A stretch of DNA of 64,000 bases from Sandaracinaceae bacterium (GTDB lineage: Bacteria; Myxococcota_A; Polyangia; Polyangiales; Houyiibacteriaceae): the NCBI GenBank assembly GCA_020633055.1, contig JACKEJ010000009.1:541893-605892 (forward strand), written 5' to 3'. The notes under the pieces were generated by a model. The model saw only the letters and a list, made by a program, of their open reading frames with translations, made no database searches and had not been told where the DNA came from. The translations under genes were made by a program, and so were the position numbers. Positions 8,484 to 17,969 of the stretch are shown here, piece by piece (positions within the stretch are counted from its first letter, which is position 1; every line of letters starts with the position of its first letter).

Positions 8484-9113
8484 TCAGAACACGTTCAGCG
8501 AGAGCATCGCACCCCCGCGGAGCGGGGCCGCGCCGAACACCAGGCCGCGCCCGCTGTCGGTGTAGTACACCAGCTGCCGCCGCCGAATGGACAGCCCGGC
8601 GATCATCATCGTCAGGCCGGCGCTCTGCGCCAGGATGGAGAACACGGCCGCACGCCGGCCCTCTGGGTGGTCCGCGATCAGGTAGCCACCGACCACGGGG
8701 ACCCACGCCAGACCGTTCGAGGTGTCATCGCGCACCGCCTGCACCAAGGACCCGACGCCCGCGGTCACGAAGTAGCTGGCCGCGAAGATCGCGAGGCCCG
8801 GGATCCACAGGCCCTTGCGTGACACGGTGCGCACGAAGCCTCCTTCGGGGATGGGCATGCCGTCCTCGTACGGGACCACGACGCGTCGCGGCCGCGCAGC
8901 CCGCGCTTCCGGCTGGTATGGCTGCTGCGGATACTGGGGCTGCTCGTAGACGTCCACCGTGTAGACCTGCTGCGGTGGGGCGTAGCCCTGCGGCGGCGGA
9001 GGCTCTGGCGGCGGCGTCTCCTGCGCCTGCGTGCGGGGCTGGGCGGCCAGCGTGGTGAGGAAGAGGGTGACCAGGGCGATGCCCCGTGTCGGCCTGCGGT
9101 GCTGGTGTTCCAT
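8484..9113 (-). CDS. Hypothetical exported Pro-rich protein with two membrane segments
   Basis: 209 residues. The N terminus is signal-like (GIALVTLFLTTLAAQPRTQAQ), followed by a Pro/Gln/Tyr-rich stretch (YAPPQQVYTVDVYEQPQYPQ), then two hydrophobic segments (LWIPGLAIFAASYFVTAGVG and AAVFSILAQSAGLTMMIAGL) and a short beta-like tail. This layout is common among uncharacterised envelope proteins of Myxococcota. It has no recognisable family or operon partner; prfA lies upstream on the same strand more than 100 bp away. Confidence 0.6.
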   Translation of the reverse strand: MEHQHRRPTRGIALVTLFLTTLAAQPRTQAQETPPPEPPPPQGYAPPQQVYTVDVYEQPQYPQQPYQPEARAARPRRVVVPYEDGMPIPEGGFVRTVSRKGLWIPGLAIFAASYFVTAGVGSLVQAVRDDTSNGLAWVPVVGGYLIADHPEGRRAAVFSILAQSAGLTMMIAGLSIRRRQLVYYTDSGRGLVFGAAPLRGGAMLSLNVF

Positions 9114-9225
9114 GGCGCTCCTTCAAGGCAGAAAGCACGCCAAGCCGAGAAGCCCGGTGATTCTGCGTTCCTGGGCCAGCCCCCGGCCGCCCTGGTGTGA
9201 AACTAGCACCACAGGTGTGCCGGAT

Positions 9226-10296
9226 TCAATCTTCTCGACGGCTCAGGAGCTCGGCCTGGTGGTGGCTCCGGAGCGCCTGAAACACATCGCTCAGCTCGCC
9301 CGCGACCACGCGGTCCAGGTTGTGGAGCGTCAGCCCGATGCGGTGGTCCGTCACCCGGTTCTGGGGGTAGTTGTACGTGCGGATCTTCTCGCTGCGGTCG
9401 CCGCTGCCCACCATCGCGCGGCGCTCGGCGCCGATCTCGGCGGCCTGCTTCTCTTGCTCGGCCTGCAGCAGCTTCATGCGCAGCAGCTGCAGCGCCTTGG
9501 CTTTGTTCTGGTGCTGGCTGCGCTCGTTGTCCGCGCGGATGATGATGCCCGTGGGCAGGTGCTTCACGATGACCGCGCTGTTGGTCATGTTCACGTGCTG
9601 ACCGCCCGGTCCGCCGGCCCCCGTCGCGCTGATGTCGAGGTCCTTCGGGTCGATGTGGATGTCCTCGATGGCCTCGGTCTCGGGCATGACGGCCACGGTG
9701 GCCGTGGACGTGTGGATGCGCCCCTGGCTCTCGGTGGCGGGCACCCGCTGCACACGATGCACGCCGCCTTCGAAGCGCATGACCGAGTACACCCGCTCAC
9801 CGCTGAGCGTGGCCACCACTTCCTTGAGCCCGCCTGCGCTGGCCTCGCTCTTGCTGATGAGCTCCACCTTCCAGCCCACCGTCTCTGCATAGCGGCTGTA
9901 CATGCGGAACAGGTCCGCCGCCCACAGCGCCGCCTCCTCGCCACCCGCGCCCGCGCGGATCTCGAGCACGCAGTCGCTCTGATCGTCTGGGTCCTTCGGC
10001 AGGAGCGCGATGTTGAGCGCCGCCTCGAGCCGCTCGCGCTCGGCGCTCAGCTCGGGGATCTCGAGCTCGGCCAGCTCACGCAGCTCCGCGTCGTTGAGGG
10101 CCTCGCGGTGACCGGCCAGGTCGTCCGTCACCTGTTGGTAGCGCTGGTAGAGCGTGACCACCTCTTCCAGGTCGCTGCGCTCGCGCGTGAGCTGCGTGAG
10201 CCGCTTGGCGTCAGCCAGCACGTCGGGTTGGCAGAGGATCTCTTCGGTGTCGCGGTAGCGCGCCACCAGCGACTCGAGCTTGGCGATGGGCAGCAT
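9226..10296 (-). CDS. prfA: Peptide chain release factor 1
   Basis: 356 residues, the normal RF1 length. It recognises UAA/UAG stop codons and triggers peptide release in the ribosome. The RF1 signature is complete: GAGGEEAALWAADLFRMY, the anticodon-like tripeptide PAT in VPATESQGRIHTS, and catalytic GGQ in GAGGPGGQHVN (about residue 230). The N-terminal coiled region is intact. The upstream DUF1385 gene ends three bases before this start, so the two are probably cotranscribed, as in many bacteria. Confidence 0.97.
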   Translation of the reverse strand: MLPIAKLESLVARYRDTEEILCQPDVLADAKRLTQLTRERSDLEEVVTLYQRYQQVTDDLAGHREALNDAELRELAELEIPELSAERERLEAALNIALLPKDPDDQSDCVLEIRAGAGGEEAALWAADLFRMYSRYAETVGWKVELISKSEASAGGLKEVVATLSGERVYSVMRFEGGVHRVQRVPATESQGRIHTSTATVAVMPETEAIEDIHIDPKDLDISATGAGGPGGQHVNMTNSAVIVKHLPTGIIIRADNERSQHQNKAKALQLLRMKLLQAEQEKQAAEIGAERRAMVGSGDRSEKIRTYNYPQNRVTDHRIGLTLHNLDRVVAGELSDVFQALRSHHQAELLSRRED

Positions 10297-10299
10297 GGG

Positions 10300-11304
10300 T
10301 CAGGCGGCGCTTCGCAGCGCGGGCAGGGCCTCCGTGAAGCCCTCGAAGGACGGAAACACGAGCACGGCGTCTCCGCTGGGAGCCTCCTCGCCCTGGTCAC
10401 CGCGCCACGCGGCGGCCTGCAGCGCGGTGATCGCTACCTCGATCTGCTGGTCGTCCGGCTCGCGCGTGGTGATCTTCTGGAAGAGGAAGCCTGGCCACAG
10501 GAACACGCGCAGCGGCCCGGTGGTGCAGAAGCGCGCGCTGAGGCGCTGCAGCTCGAAGCTGAGCGCGGAGATGAAGGGCAGGAGCGCGATTCGCAGCAAC
10601 AGCACGGAGAGGTTGCCCGTGAGGCCCTCGGCGTTGGGCAGCAGCAGGGGCGCCGCGACGGAGCCAGCCACGATGGACACCAGGATGACCACCACCAGGA
10701 AGGTGGTGCCACAGCGCGGGTGCAGGGTGGTCTGGGCGCGCACGTTGGCCACCGTGAGGGGGAGACCCTGCTCGTAGGCGTGGATCGTCTTGTGTTCGGC
10801 CCCGTGGTACTCGAACGTGCGGCGGATCTCTTTGACGCGGCTGATGGCGGCCAGGTAGGCGCAGAACACCAACAGCTTGAACCCGCCGATGATCCAGTGG
10901 TAACGCGCGTCCGTGAGGCCCAAGTCCAGCCCGAAGAGCTTGCCCGTGCCGGTGGCCAAGAGCTGCGGCAACGCCACGAAGAGCCCAATGGCGAACAGCG
11001 CCGCGAAGAGCATGGTGCCCTTGCCCTCGCTGCCCTGCGCCGCGCGCTCCTCCTCGGTCATCTGCTGCTCGGCCGAGAACTGCAGCGCGCCGAAGCCGAT
11101 GCGCATGGACTCCACCAAGGCCGCGACTCCCCGAAACCCGGGCCACTTCCAGGGCTTGTGGTCGAAGCGGGACGTCATGGGCCCCTCGCGCACCACGAGG
11201 GTGCCGTCCGGCCGCCGGACGGCGACGGACATGCAGCCAGGGGCGCGCATCATGACGCCTTCGATCACGGCTTGGCCGCCGATATAGGGCTTCGGGTCGC
11301 TCAT
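10300..11304 (-). CDS. DUF1385 (YqhQ-like) membrane protein
   Basis: 334 residues. The opening YIGGQAVIEGVMMRAP and later EYHGAEHKTIHAYE are the hallmark motifs of the DUF1385 family, and at least four hydrophobic segments are visible (MLFAALFAIGLFVALPQLL, HWIIGGFKLLVFCAYLAA, TFLVVVILVSIVAGSVAAPL and others). The family is typically found beside prfA, exactly as here (three-base gap). The biochemical function is unknown; conserved His and Glu residues suggest metal binding. A TATAGT -10-like box lies nine bases before the ATG. Confidence 0.85.
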   Translation of the reverse strand: MSDPKPYIGGQAVIEGVMMRAPGCMSVAVRRPDGTLVVREGPMTSRFDHKPWKWPGFRGVAALVESMRIGFGALQFSAEQQMTEEERAAQGSEGKGTMLFAALFAIGLFVALPQLLATGTGKLFGLDLGLTDARYHWIIGGFKLLVFCAYLAAISRVKEIRRTFEYHGAEHKTIHAYEQGLPLTVANVRAQTTLHPRCGTTFLVVVILVSIVAGSVAAPLLLPNAEGLTGNLSVLLLRIALLPFISALSFELQRLSARFCTTGPLRVFLWPGFLFQKITTREPDDQQIEVAITALQAAAWRGDQGEEAPSGDAVLVFPSFEGFTEALPALRSAA

Positions 11305-11399
11305 CTGGGCCTCACTATAGCTGCGCGGGGGGTGACTTCGAGGACAAAGCGTGGCAATTTCTGCGGCCCTCCGAGTGCTCCCCGCAGCAAGGTGCCGTG

Positions 11400-12155
11400 A
11401 TGTCCACCGTGGAATCTCCGTCCGACGCGAACCTCAGCGTCTCTGCTCCTGGCCAAAGCGACGCCGCCGCCGGCGGTAGTCTGCTCGTCCCCGCGTGGTT
11501 GGCGGTCATCGTCTTCCTCGTCGGTGCCACTGTCGGTCACATCCATGTCCACTACGCGGCCCACGGCGTGGTCAACGTGCATCAAGCGGTGCTGGCGTTC
11601 TTCCTCGTGCTCAACGTGCTGATCAACTTCTGGGAGCTGGGGTTGTTCTTCTGTGGCGATCGCATCCACGAGGAGTACGAGGCCACCAAGGTGCCCTACA
11701 AGGGGCGCGAGGGGGACCGCTGCAAAGAGGTCTTCACCAAGCGCATCCCGTTCTTCCAGCTGCTCTCGTTCAAGCAGTGGACGCTGGTCTGGTCCAGCTA
11801 TGCCCTGTACGACCCCGGCTACGCGCAGCGTCACTCGTTCGGTTTCAACATCGACGTGGGCAACGGCTTCTCCACCATCATCCCTGCCACGCTCTTCGCG
11901 TTCGGAATGACGTACGACCTCGTGTCGCCCCAGATCCTGGGCATCATCGGCGTCGCGATGTTCTGGCAGATGTTCTACGGGACGGTCGTCTACTTCTTCC
12001 AGTTCTTCCACTCGGGCCGGCACCACGGGCACAGCAAGGCTGCCATCTGGTTGTTCGTCGGCGCGTCCAACGGGATGTGGTTCATCTTCCCCCTCTGGGG
12101 CATCGCGGTGTCGGTTTGGATGATCCTCAACAACTCGATGGCCATCCTCCACTGA
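11400..12155 (+). CDS. Polytopic membrane protein of unknown function
   Basis: 251 residues from the ATG; an overlapping GTG three bases earlier is equally possible. About six hydrophobic segments are visible (PAWLAVIVFLVGATVGHIHV, VLAFFLVLNVLINFWELGLF, FAFGMTYDLVSPQILGIIGV, AMFWQMFYGTVVYFFQFF, IWLFVGASNGMWFIFPL). A short His cluster, HSGRHHGHS, lies between segments and may bind metal. The layout recalls EXPERA/emopamil-binding-type proteins but I cannot confirm this. Divergent from the DUF1385 gene, and followed after 22 bp by the 1026-residue protein on the same strand. Confidence 0.7.
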   Translation: MSTVESPSDANLSVSAPGQSDAAAGGSLLVPAWLAVIVFLVGATVGHIHVHYAAHGVVNVHQAVLAFFLVLNVLINFWELGLFFCGDRIHEEYEATKVPYKGREGDRCKEVFTKRIPFFQLLSFKQWTLVWSSYALYDPGYAQRHSFGFNIDVGNGFSTIIPATLFAFGMTYDLVSPQILGIIGVAMFWQMFYGTVVYFFQFFHSGRHHGHSKAAIWLFVGASNGMWFIFPLWGIAVSVWMILNNSMAILH

Positions 12156-12177
12156 TGCCCGCCGGTACGAGCGACTC

Positions 12178-15100
12178 GTGAAGCCCGACGTCCCGAACGT
12201 GTTGATCGCGGGCCCGGTCAACGTGCGCGCGTCGCTGGAGCAAGCGCTCGGGGAGCGCGGTGTGCGCGTCCACGGTTGCTCGTTCCCCGACCTGATCGCC
12301 ACGTGCGCGGGGAGCTCTCCGCGACTGGTGGTGTTGGCAGGTTCCATGAAAGGCGTCGAGCTCAACATGGCAGCTACGGCGCTCGCGGAGCACGCCGCGA
12401 CCCGCGCCATCCCCGTCGTGATCTTGACGGGAGAGCCGGGCGCGCCGCCGGCCCGGCGCCCTGACGCGGCGCCGCTGACCTTGGTGTTGAGTCATCAAGG
12501 GCTCCCCGCTGTCGCCACGCGCCTGGCGGACCTCGCGGCCTCCGTGCCGATGGGCGCGCAGGGGGGTGTCATCGCTGAGCCGGGGGGATCGTCGAAATCA
12601 GGCAGAGAACCCCGACTCGATGATAGACTCTCTCCATTCCTAGTCGGTGAGCCCACCGAGGACACCGGCTCGGGTCCCATACGAGCCCTCCACCTCCACG
12701 CTCCCATCGCCAACGAGCCGGCCGACCCGCTCACTCGTTCCCGGGACTGGACGTGGGAGGACAGCCCCCAGGGTACCACCTTGACCGACGACAACGACGA
12801 CCAGAAAGCCGCGAAACAACGTCGACTCGCCCGCACCATGATGGGCGTGGCACCGCAGGGTCTCGGACCCAGCGCGTCGGACGGCGCGAGCTCTGGTGGT
12901 GAAGACGGTGACATGCCTGCGCCCGCGGCCAGCCGCGCCGGAGCGTGGGGCAGCGCCAAGTCGGACTCGGTAGCGCCCACGGCGTTCCCGCCGGCTCGTC
13001 CGTTGGCGCGCGCCGCACTGCGCAAGGCCGAACCGTCGACCGTGGGCCCCCTCCCGGGCTCGGACGAGGAGCAGGCCCCTGTCATCTCGCCCATCGTCGG
13101 GCCGCCGCGCACGGCCAAGCCGCGCCCCAAGACGATGCTGGGCGTGGGGCTGCCGAGCCCAGCGGGTGCCCCGGCGCCAGCGAAGCCAGCGGGCAAGCCC
13201 CGCCCGCGCACCATGCTGGGCCTCGGGCTGGGTGCGGCGGGAGCCCCAGCGCCTGCAGCCAACCCTGCGACCCCGACGAGCCCGAGCGCGCCGACCCCGG
13301 CCAGCTCCGCGGAGGCGTCCTCCACCGCGACGGCCGCCAGTAGCCCCGCCACCAGCAGCCCCGCCGCCAGCAGCCCCGCCGAGACCAGCCAGCAGCCCTC
13401 GAGCCCAGGCACGGTGGCGAGCCCCGCGATGGCCGCCCCGCCCAAGCGCACGCCCAAGTTCACGCCCTCGGCTCCCATGCCTGCCGCCCGGCCCAAGTCG
13501 TCCGGCTCGCTGCCCGCAGTGCGTGGCCCTGCGGTCACGCCCGCCGCCATGCCCGCCGTCACGGCGGCGGCCGCCAGCGCAGCGTCGGCTGCGACCCCCG
13601 CGAAGAGCGAGCTGCCGGCTCGCAAGACGGGATCCCCTGGTCCGCGTCGCAGCGCGAATCGCACGATCATGGGTGGCATGGGCAGCCCGCTTGCCCCGCC
13701 CCCTCCCGTCAACCTGCCGCCTAGCAGGCCGGATGACACGGCGGTCGTGCCCACCGAGTCCGATGCGCCGTCGCCGAACGTGCCAACGGGTCCCGCTGCC
13801 GCCCAGTTCAGCAGTCCGGCCTCCATGGACTTCACGGACGAGCCCACGGCCGTCGGCGATTCCGCGAAACAGGCTGCTGCCGGCAAGGCCAGCGCCTCTT
13901 CCACACAGCTCGCGGGCGCCGACGACTTCGACGACTTCGACGACTTCGATCTCGGGCTGGACCACGACGAGGCCACGCAGGTACTCGACCAGAGCTCCAT
14001 CGCGGCTGCCAAGCTCGAGGCGCTGCGTGCCAAGTCCGCTCAGCCGGACGACTCGGACTTCGACACGCTACCGCCGCCGGCCACCCCCACCCCGGAGCCC
14101 CCCCCGGCTGTCGCCGCGGCGCTTGCCAACAAGCCCCCCAACCTGGACGACGACTTCGAGAGCGCCGAGACCGAGCCGCCGCCGCCCGGCGTGGGCATCG
14201 ACGGACGCATCCCCGAGGCGTCGATGAGCCTGACCGACGCGCTCGAACTCGAGGACTTCGAGTCGGACAACCTGGGCCGTACGCTCTCAGCGGGCGAGTC
14301 CGACGTGCTCGAAGAGGGCCCCGTGCTGGGCGGCGCCGCCAACCCCGAGCCGCAGCCAGTGCGCCCGCAGGGCTACCACCAGAGCTTCACGGGCACCGAG
14401 GAAGACACCGAGATCGTCGCTGGTCTCACCAAGAAGCTGGACGAGCGCGAGGCCAATCCGGGCAAGAGCTCGGGTCGTGGTTGGGTCCTGGCGACGGTCG
14501 CGATCGTCGGCGTGATCGGCGTCGCAGGTGGCGCTTGGTACATGGCGCCCACGCTGCTTGGCACGGTCGCCCACTCCGAGGACACGGTCGAGAGCACTCC
14601 GGTGCCTGCGGCGGGGGAGGTCGGCTCGGTTCCGACGCCAACTCCGTCGGAACCGCCTACCACGGGGACGACCACGCAGGCCGGGCTGGCCGCACCGCCG
14701 TCTGGTTCCGAGCCGCCCGCCGCAGCGCCGCCTGCCGCAGAGCCGCCCGCGCCCACCGTGCCCGAGGCGCCCGCGCCCACCGTGGCCGAGGCGCCCGCAC
14801 CTCCCGTGCCGACACCTCCCGTACCGACACCTCCCGCGCCGTCGGCCGCGACGCCGCCCACGCCCACGCCGCCCGCCGCGGTGAACACGGCGGGGTTGCC
14901 CAGTGATCCCGCCGAAGCCAGCGCCGCGCTGGTGACGCGTGCCGAGCAGCAGGCTGGCGCGGGCGACCGCGCTGGCGCCGAGGCGAGCCTACGACGCGCG
15001 CTCACGCTCGACGACGAGAACTACGAGGCCATGGCGAAGTTGGCCGAGGTCTTGGTCGCCTCGGGCCAGCACGAAGAGGCGCTTTCTCTTGCGCAGACCG

Positions 15101-15258
15101 CCGTGCGGCGTCGGGCGCGGGTCGGGCGCTACCACCTCATCTATGGCGACGTACGCGCCGCGATGGGTGACCGCTCCGGGGCCTCGCGCTCTTGGTCGCG
15201 CGCCGTGGACGTGGACGAGTCGCTGGCCGCCGAAGCCGCGCGGCGCCGCAGCAACTGA
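12178..15258 (+). CDS. Large Pro/Ala-rich signalling or scaffold protein: receiver-like N terminus, one TM segment, C-terminal TPRs
   Basis: 1026 residues, GTG start. Residues 1-125 resemble a divergent receiver fold (VLIAGPVNVRASLEQALGE, LVVLAGSMKG, IPVVILTGEPG). A long low-complexity region follows with four short Arg/Lys-x-Thr-Met-x-Gly motifs (ARTMMGV about 219, PKTMLGV about 317, PRTMLGL about 343, NRTIMGG about 495) and acidic patches (DDFDDFDDFD, DEATQVLDQ). One membrane segment (GWVLATVAIVGVIGVAGGAW) is followed by a Pro/Ala linker and TPR-like repeats at the end (YEAMAKLAEVLVASGQHEEALSLA). The Thr motifs look like kinase or FHA-recognition sites, but that is inference. No family name can be given. 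Confidence 0.8.
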   Translation: MKPDVPNVLIAGPVNVRASLEQALGERGVRVHGCSFPDLIATCAGSSPRLVVLAGSMKGVELNMAATALAEHAATRAIPVVILTGEPGAPPARRPDAAPLTLVLSHQGLPAVATRLADLAASVPMGAQGGVIAEPGGSSKSGREPRLDDRLSPFLVGEPTEDTGSGPIRALHLHAPIANEPADPLTRSRDWTWEDSPQGTTLTDDNDDQKAAKQRRLARTMMGVAPQGLGPSASDGASSGGEDGDMPAPAASRAGAWGSAKSDSVAPTAFPPARPLARAALRKAEPSTVGPLPGSDEEQAPVISPIVGPPRTAKPRPKTMLGVGLPSPAGAPAPAKPAGKPRPRTMLGLGLGAAGAPAPAANPATPTSPSAPTPASSAEASSTATAASSPATSSPAASSPAETSQQPSSPGTVASPAMAAPPKRTPKFTPSAPMPAARPKSSGSLPAVRGPAVTPAAMPAVTAAAASAASAATPAKSELPARKTGSPGPRRSANRTIMGGMGSPLAPPPPVNLPPSRPDDTAVVPTESDAPSPNVPTGPAAAQFSSPASMDFTDEPTAVGDSAKQAAAGKASASSTQLAGADDFDDFDDFDLGLDHDEATQVLDQSSIAAAKLEALRAKSAQPDDSDFDTLPPPATPTPEPPPAVAAALANKPPNLDDDFESAETEPPPPGVGIDGRIPEASMSLTDALELEDFESDNLGRTLSAGESDVLEEGPVLGGAANPEPQPVRPQGYHQSFTGTEEDTEIVAGLTKKLDEREANPGKSSGRGWVLATVAIVGVIGVAGGAWYMAPTLLGTVAHSEDTVESTPVPAAGEVGSVPTPTPSEPPTTGTTTQAGLAAPPSGSEPPAAAPPAAEPPAPTVPEAPAPTVAEAPAPPVPTPPVPTPPAPSAATPPTPTPPAAVNTAGLPSDPAEASAALVTRAEQQAGAGDRAGAEASLRRALTLDDENYEAMAKLAEVLVASGQHEEALSLAQTAVRRRARVGRYHLIYGDVRAAMGDRSGASRSWSRAVDVDESLAAEAARRRSN

Positions 15259-15266
15259 CCCTTCGG

Positions 15267-16076
15267 CTACAGGATGAGCAGCGTGCAGGCCGCGGGGTCT
15301 GTGTAGAGCGGCAACCCGGTGCGCATGCTGACGTTGGCGCTCGCGTCACAGCTGGAAGGGGCGCTCTCCGCACGCGGTGCGTCCTCGTCGTACTGTCGCA
15401 CGCGCTCGTAGACCCAGTCGCGCCCTTCGGCCCGCACGCTGTGCACCAGGCGCCCCCCACATGTGGGGTCGAGGGTCTCGCTACCCCAGCGCATGGCGCC
15501 CGTTGGTGTCATGTCGAGGACCTCCTCTTGTGTGTCGAACGAGCAGGTGGTGACCTGTAGGTCGGTGACGATGGCCTCGACAATGTCGCGGCATACCGGC
15601 CCGCTGCACGGTTGGCAGAGATGGCCGCGTAGCGCGCGCAGGCTGGTGTTGTAGCGCTCGAGGCCGCGCTGCCGCGCCTCGGGCCAGCTGGGGGGCACGC
15701 GTTCGTAGGGACGGGCCTCGGGGCCGCACTCGCGTCGCCGACGGGTCTCCAGCTCACGCTCGAGGGCGCCCGGCTCGGTGGAGGCGAGGAGCGCCGCGTA
15801 GGGCTCGGCCATGCGCTCGACGGAGAGGGAGCGGGTGCGCGCAGTACAGCGTAGCAGGCGCGGTGAGGTGGACGGGTAGGGCGCACACTCCAGCGTCATG
15901 GAGGACGCTCCTGCGGAGCCTACGTAGGGCACGTACTGCACCGGCCACAGCGTGTTGTCGGACACCCAGCGCGGTGGCGGGGTGACCCGACGTTGGGCGC
16001 TCACCTGCGCCTCGCGGGCGAGGGGCGTGATGGCGAACAGGACGAGGGCGGCGAGGAGGAGGCGGCGGTGACTCAT
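15267..16076 (-). CDS. Secreted Cys-containing protein of unknown function
   Basis: 269 residues from ATG 16076, chosen because it gives a clean signal peptide (MSHRRLLLAALVLFAITPLA ... VSAQ). The frame stays open upstream but that part overlaps the neighbouring regulator and reads as shadow. The mature protein has several Cys pairs (LECAPYP, RRRECGPE, LCQPCSGPVCRD, TTCSFDT, PTCGG, SSCDAS), suggesting a disulfide-bonded periplasmic or surface protein. No motif identifies a function. The stop converges with the 1026-residue gene eight bases away. Confidence 0.65.
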   Translation of the reverse strand: MSHRRLLLAALVLFAITPLAREAQVSAQRRVTPPPRWVSDNTLWPVQYVPYVGSAGASSMTLECAPYPSTSPRLLRCTARTRSLSVERMAEPYAALLASTEPGALERELETRRRRECGPEARPYERVPPSWPEARQRGLERYNTSLRALRGHLCQPCSGPVCRDIVEAIVTDLQVTTCSFDTQEEVLDMTPTGAMRWGSETLDPTCGGRLVHSVRAEGRDWVYERVRQYDEDAPRAESAPSSCDASANVSMRTGLPLYTDPAACTLLIL

Positions 16077-16084
16077 GCGAAAGC

Positions 16085-16852
16085 TCAGGACTTGCCCGTG
16101 GACGCTCGTGGGCTCGCGCGATTCAGTGCCTCGATGACCTCGCGCCGGTCGAGCGGCTCGGTGGGGGTGGGCTCGAACAGCGGCAGTCCCTCGGCCATGG
16201 CCCCGTGCGCCAGCCGCTGGACCTCGCTCACCAGCGAGCGCACGCCGCTCAGCCCGGTGCGACGGCTCATGTCGGCGATGTGGTTGTTGACCGTCTTCTC
16301 CGTGCGGCCCATCTCGCCAGCGATCTCGCACGCGATCTTGCCCTGCACGAGGCCGGCCAGCACCTGACGCTGCTTCTCGGTCAGCCCGTGCTCTTGCCCG
16401 AGCGCCCAGATGGCCCAGTTGATGGCGTCGCCCGGCCCGGGTGCGCGGCGGTGGTCGCACAGGTCCAAGAAGGGCTGCACGCTGGCCGGCGAAGCGGGCG
16501 GTGACGAGTAGAGGTAGCCCCGCTCGCTGGCGAGCCGGAGGTTCTCGGCCGACGGATTGGCGGACAGCCACAGCACCACGGGCTGGCGCAGCGAGGTGGC
16601 CTTCAGCCGCGCGGCCCAGTCGAGCGCGAGCGCGTCGTCCTGGAACCCCGGGCCCAGCACGAGCCCTACCCAGCGATGGCGCCGCGGGTCTTGCAGCAGG
16701 CGGTGCGGGGCCGAGGCCGAGCGGACGGGGACGGGCCCGGCGAGGGCGTCCAAGAGGGACATGGCCGACCGGGCCACCGGGTCCACCACCATGATGAACA
16801 CCTTGCGGGTGTCATCCACGAGCTCGGGATCCGATGTGCGACTCTTGGCCAT
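16085..16852 (-). CDS. LuxR-type transcriptional regulator with divergent receiver-like N terminus
   Basis: 255 residues from ATG 16852. The N-terminal 130 residues look like a degenerate receiver fold (KVFIMVVDPVARSAMSLLDA, WVGLVLGPGFQDDALALDW, QPVVLWLSANPSAENLRLAS) lacking the full Asp triad. The C-terminal part is a LuxR/NarL helix-turn-helix: GLTEKQRQVLAGLVQGK, then EIAGEMGRTEKTVNNHIADM. Such proteins bind DNA as dimers. It is followed eight bases later by the secreted Cys-containing protein on the same strand, possibly its target, and is divergent from fbp. Confidence 0.8.
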   Translation of the reverse strand: MAKSRTSDPELVDDTRKVFIMVVDPVARSAMSLLDALAGPVPVRSASAPHRLLQDPRRHRWVGLVLGPGFQDDALALDWAARLKATSLRQPVVLWLSANPSAENLRLASERGYLYSSPPASPASVQPFLDLCDHRRAPGPGDAINWAIWALGQEHGLTEKQRQVLAGLVQGKIACEIAGEMGRTEKTVNNHIADMSRRTGLSGVRSLVSEVQRLAHGAMAEGLPLFEPTPTEPLDRREVIEALNRASPRASTGKS

Positions 16853-16934
16853 CCGAGCGAGAGGATAGCAGCATTTGGCCCCGCCGATACGGGCTCGGTG
16901 GCGCACTTCCGGCCGGGCTGTCATATCGTGGCCC

Positions 16935-17966
16935 ATGGCGAACACACCCTCTCTGGGCCCGGCGGGTCCGAGCCTCCCCGGCATGACCCTCGAGCGGCAC
17001 ATCCTGGACCGCCAGCGGAGCAACCCGGAGGCCACCGGCGACTTCACCCGGCTGTTCTACCAGATCACCCTCGCCGCCAAGATCATCGGCAGCCGCGTCA
17101 GCCGCGCGGGCCTCTCGGGGGTGCTGGGCACAACGGGCAAGATCAACGTGCAGGGCGAGGTGGTCGCCAAGCTGGACGAGTTCGCCAACAACACGCTGGT
17201 GAGCGTGGTGCAGGCCGGCGGGCAGGTGTGTGTGATGGGCAGCGAAGAGGTGGAGGAGCCCATCGCCATCCCCGACGGCTTCCCGTGCGGCAAGTACGTG
17301 CTGCAGTTCGATCCGCTCGACGGGTCGGGCAACATCGACATCAACGCGTCCATCGGGACCATCTTCTCCATCCACAAGCGGGTCACGCCCAGCGGCGGTC
17401 CGGGCACGCTCGAGGATCTGTTGCAGCCGGGGCGCGACATCGTCGCGGCGGGCTATGTCATCTACGGGTCGTCCAACATGCTGGTCTACAGCACGGGCGA
17501 CGGCGTGCACGGCTTCACGTACGACCCGGGCGTGGGCGAGTTCTTCCTCTCGCACGAAAACATCCAGGTGCCCGAGCGGGGCAACACCTACTCCATCAAC
17601 GAGGGCAACTACCACAAGTGGTCGCCGCGGGTGCGCGAGTGGGCCGACTGGATCAAGTCGCCCCAAGACGGGCGCCCGGCCTACGGGCACCGCTACATCG
17701 GCGCGATGGTGGCGGACCTGCACCGCACGCTCTTGCGCGGCGGCATCTTCGTCTACCCGGCCGACAAGAAGAACGAGAACGGCAAGCTGCGCCTCCTGTA
17801 CGAGGCGTCGCCCATGGCGTTCATCGTCGAGGCCGCTGGGGGCGCCGCGCACACGGGCACCGAGCGGGTGCTGGACGTGATCCCCACCGAGCTGCACCAG
17901 CGCACCCCGCTCTACATCGGGAGCCGCTTGGACGTCGAGGACGCGCTGCGCATCGCGCACGACTGA
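16935..17966 (+). CDS. fbp: Fructose-1,6-bisphosphatase, class I
   Basis: 343 residues, the usual length. It hydrolyses fructose-1,6-bisphosphate to fructose-6-phosphate in gluconeogenesis. Class I signatures are complete: EFANNTLVS, the metal site LQFDPLDGSGNIDINAS, GVHGFTYDPGVGEFFLS, the substrate-binding GHRYIGAMVADLHRTL and YEASPMAFIVEAAGG. Start ATG 16935 is chosen; an in-frame ATG at 16983 (MTLERHI) is a shorter option and the upstream open frame is not similar to the family. moaC starts three bases after the stop, so both are probably on one mRNA. Confidence 0.96.
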   Translation: MANTPSLGPAGPSLPGMTLERHILDRQRSNPEATGDFTRLFYQITLAAKIIGSRVSRAGLSGVLGTTGKINVQGEVVAKLDEFANNTLVSVVQAGGQVCVMGSEEVEEPIAIPDGFPCGKYVLQFDPLDGSGNIDINASIGTIFSIHKRVTPSGGPGTLEDLLQPGRDIVAAGYVIYGSSNMLVYSTGDGVHGFTYDPGVGEFFLSHENIQVPERGNTYSINEGNYHKWSPRVREWADWIKSPQDGRPAYGHRYIGAMVADLHRTLLRGGIFVYPADKKNENGKLRLLYEASPMAFIVEAAGGAAHTGTERVLDVIPTELHQRTPLYIGSRLDVEDALRIAHD

Positions 17967-17969
17967 GCG

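Noticed and set aside
9031..11400. A 789-residue plus-strand frame across prfA and the DUF1385 gene
   Set aside because: Both minus-strand genes are well-supported families; the plus frame has low-complexity composition and no motif.
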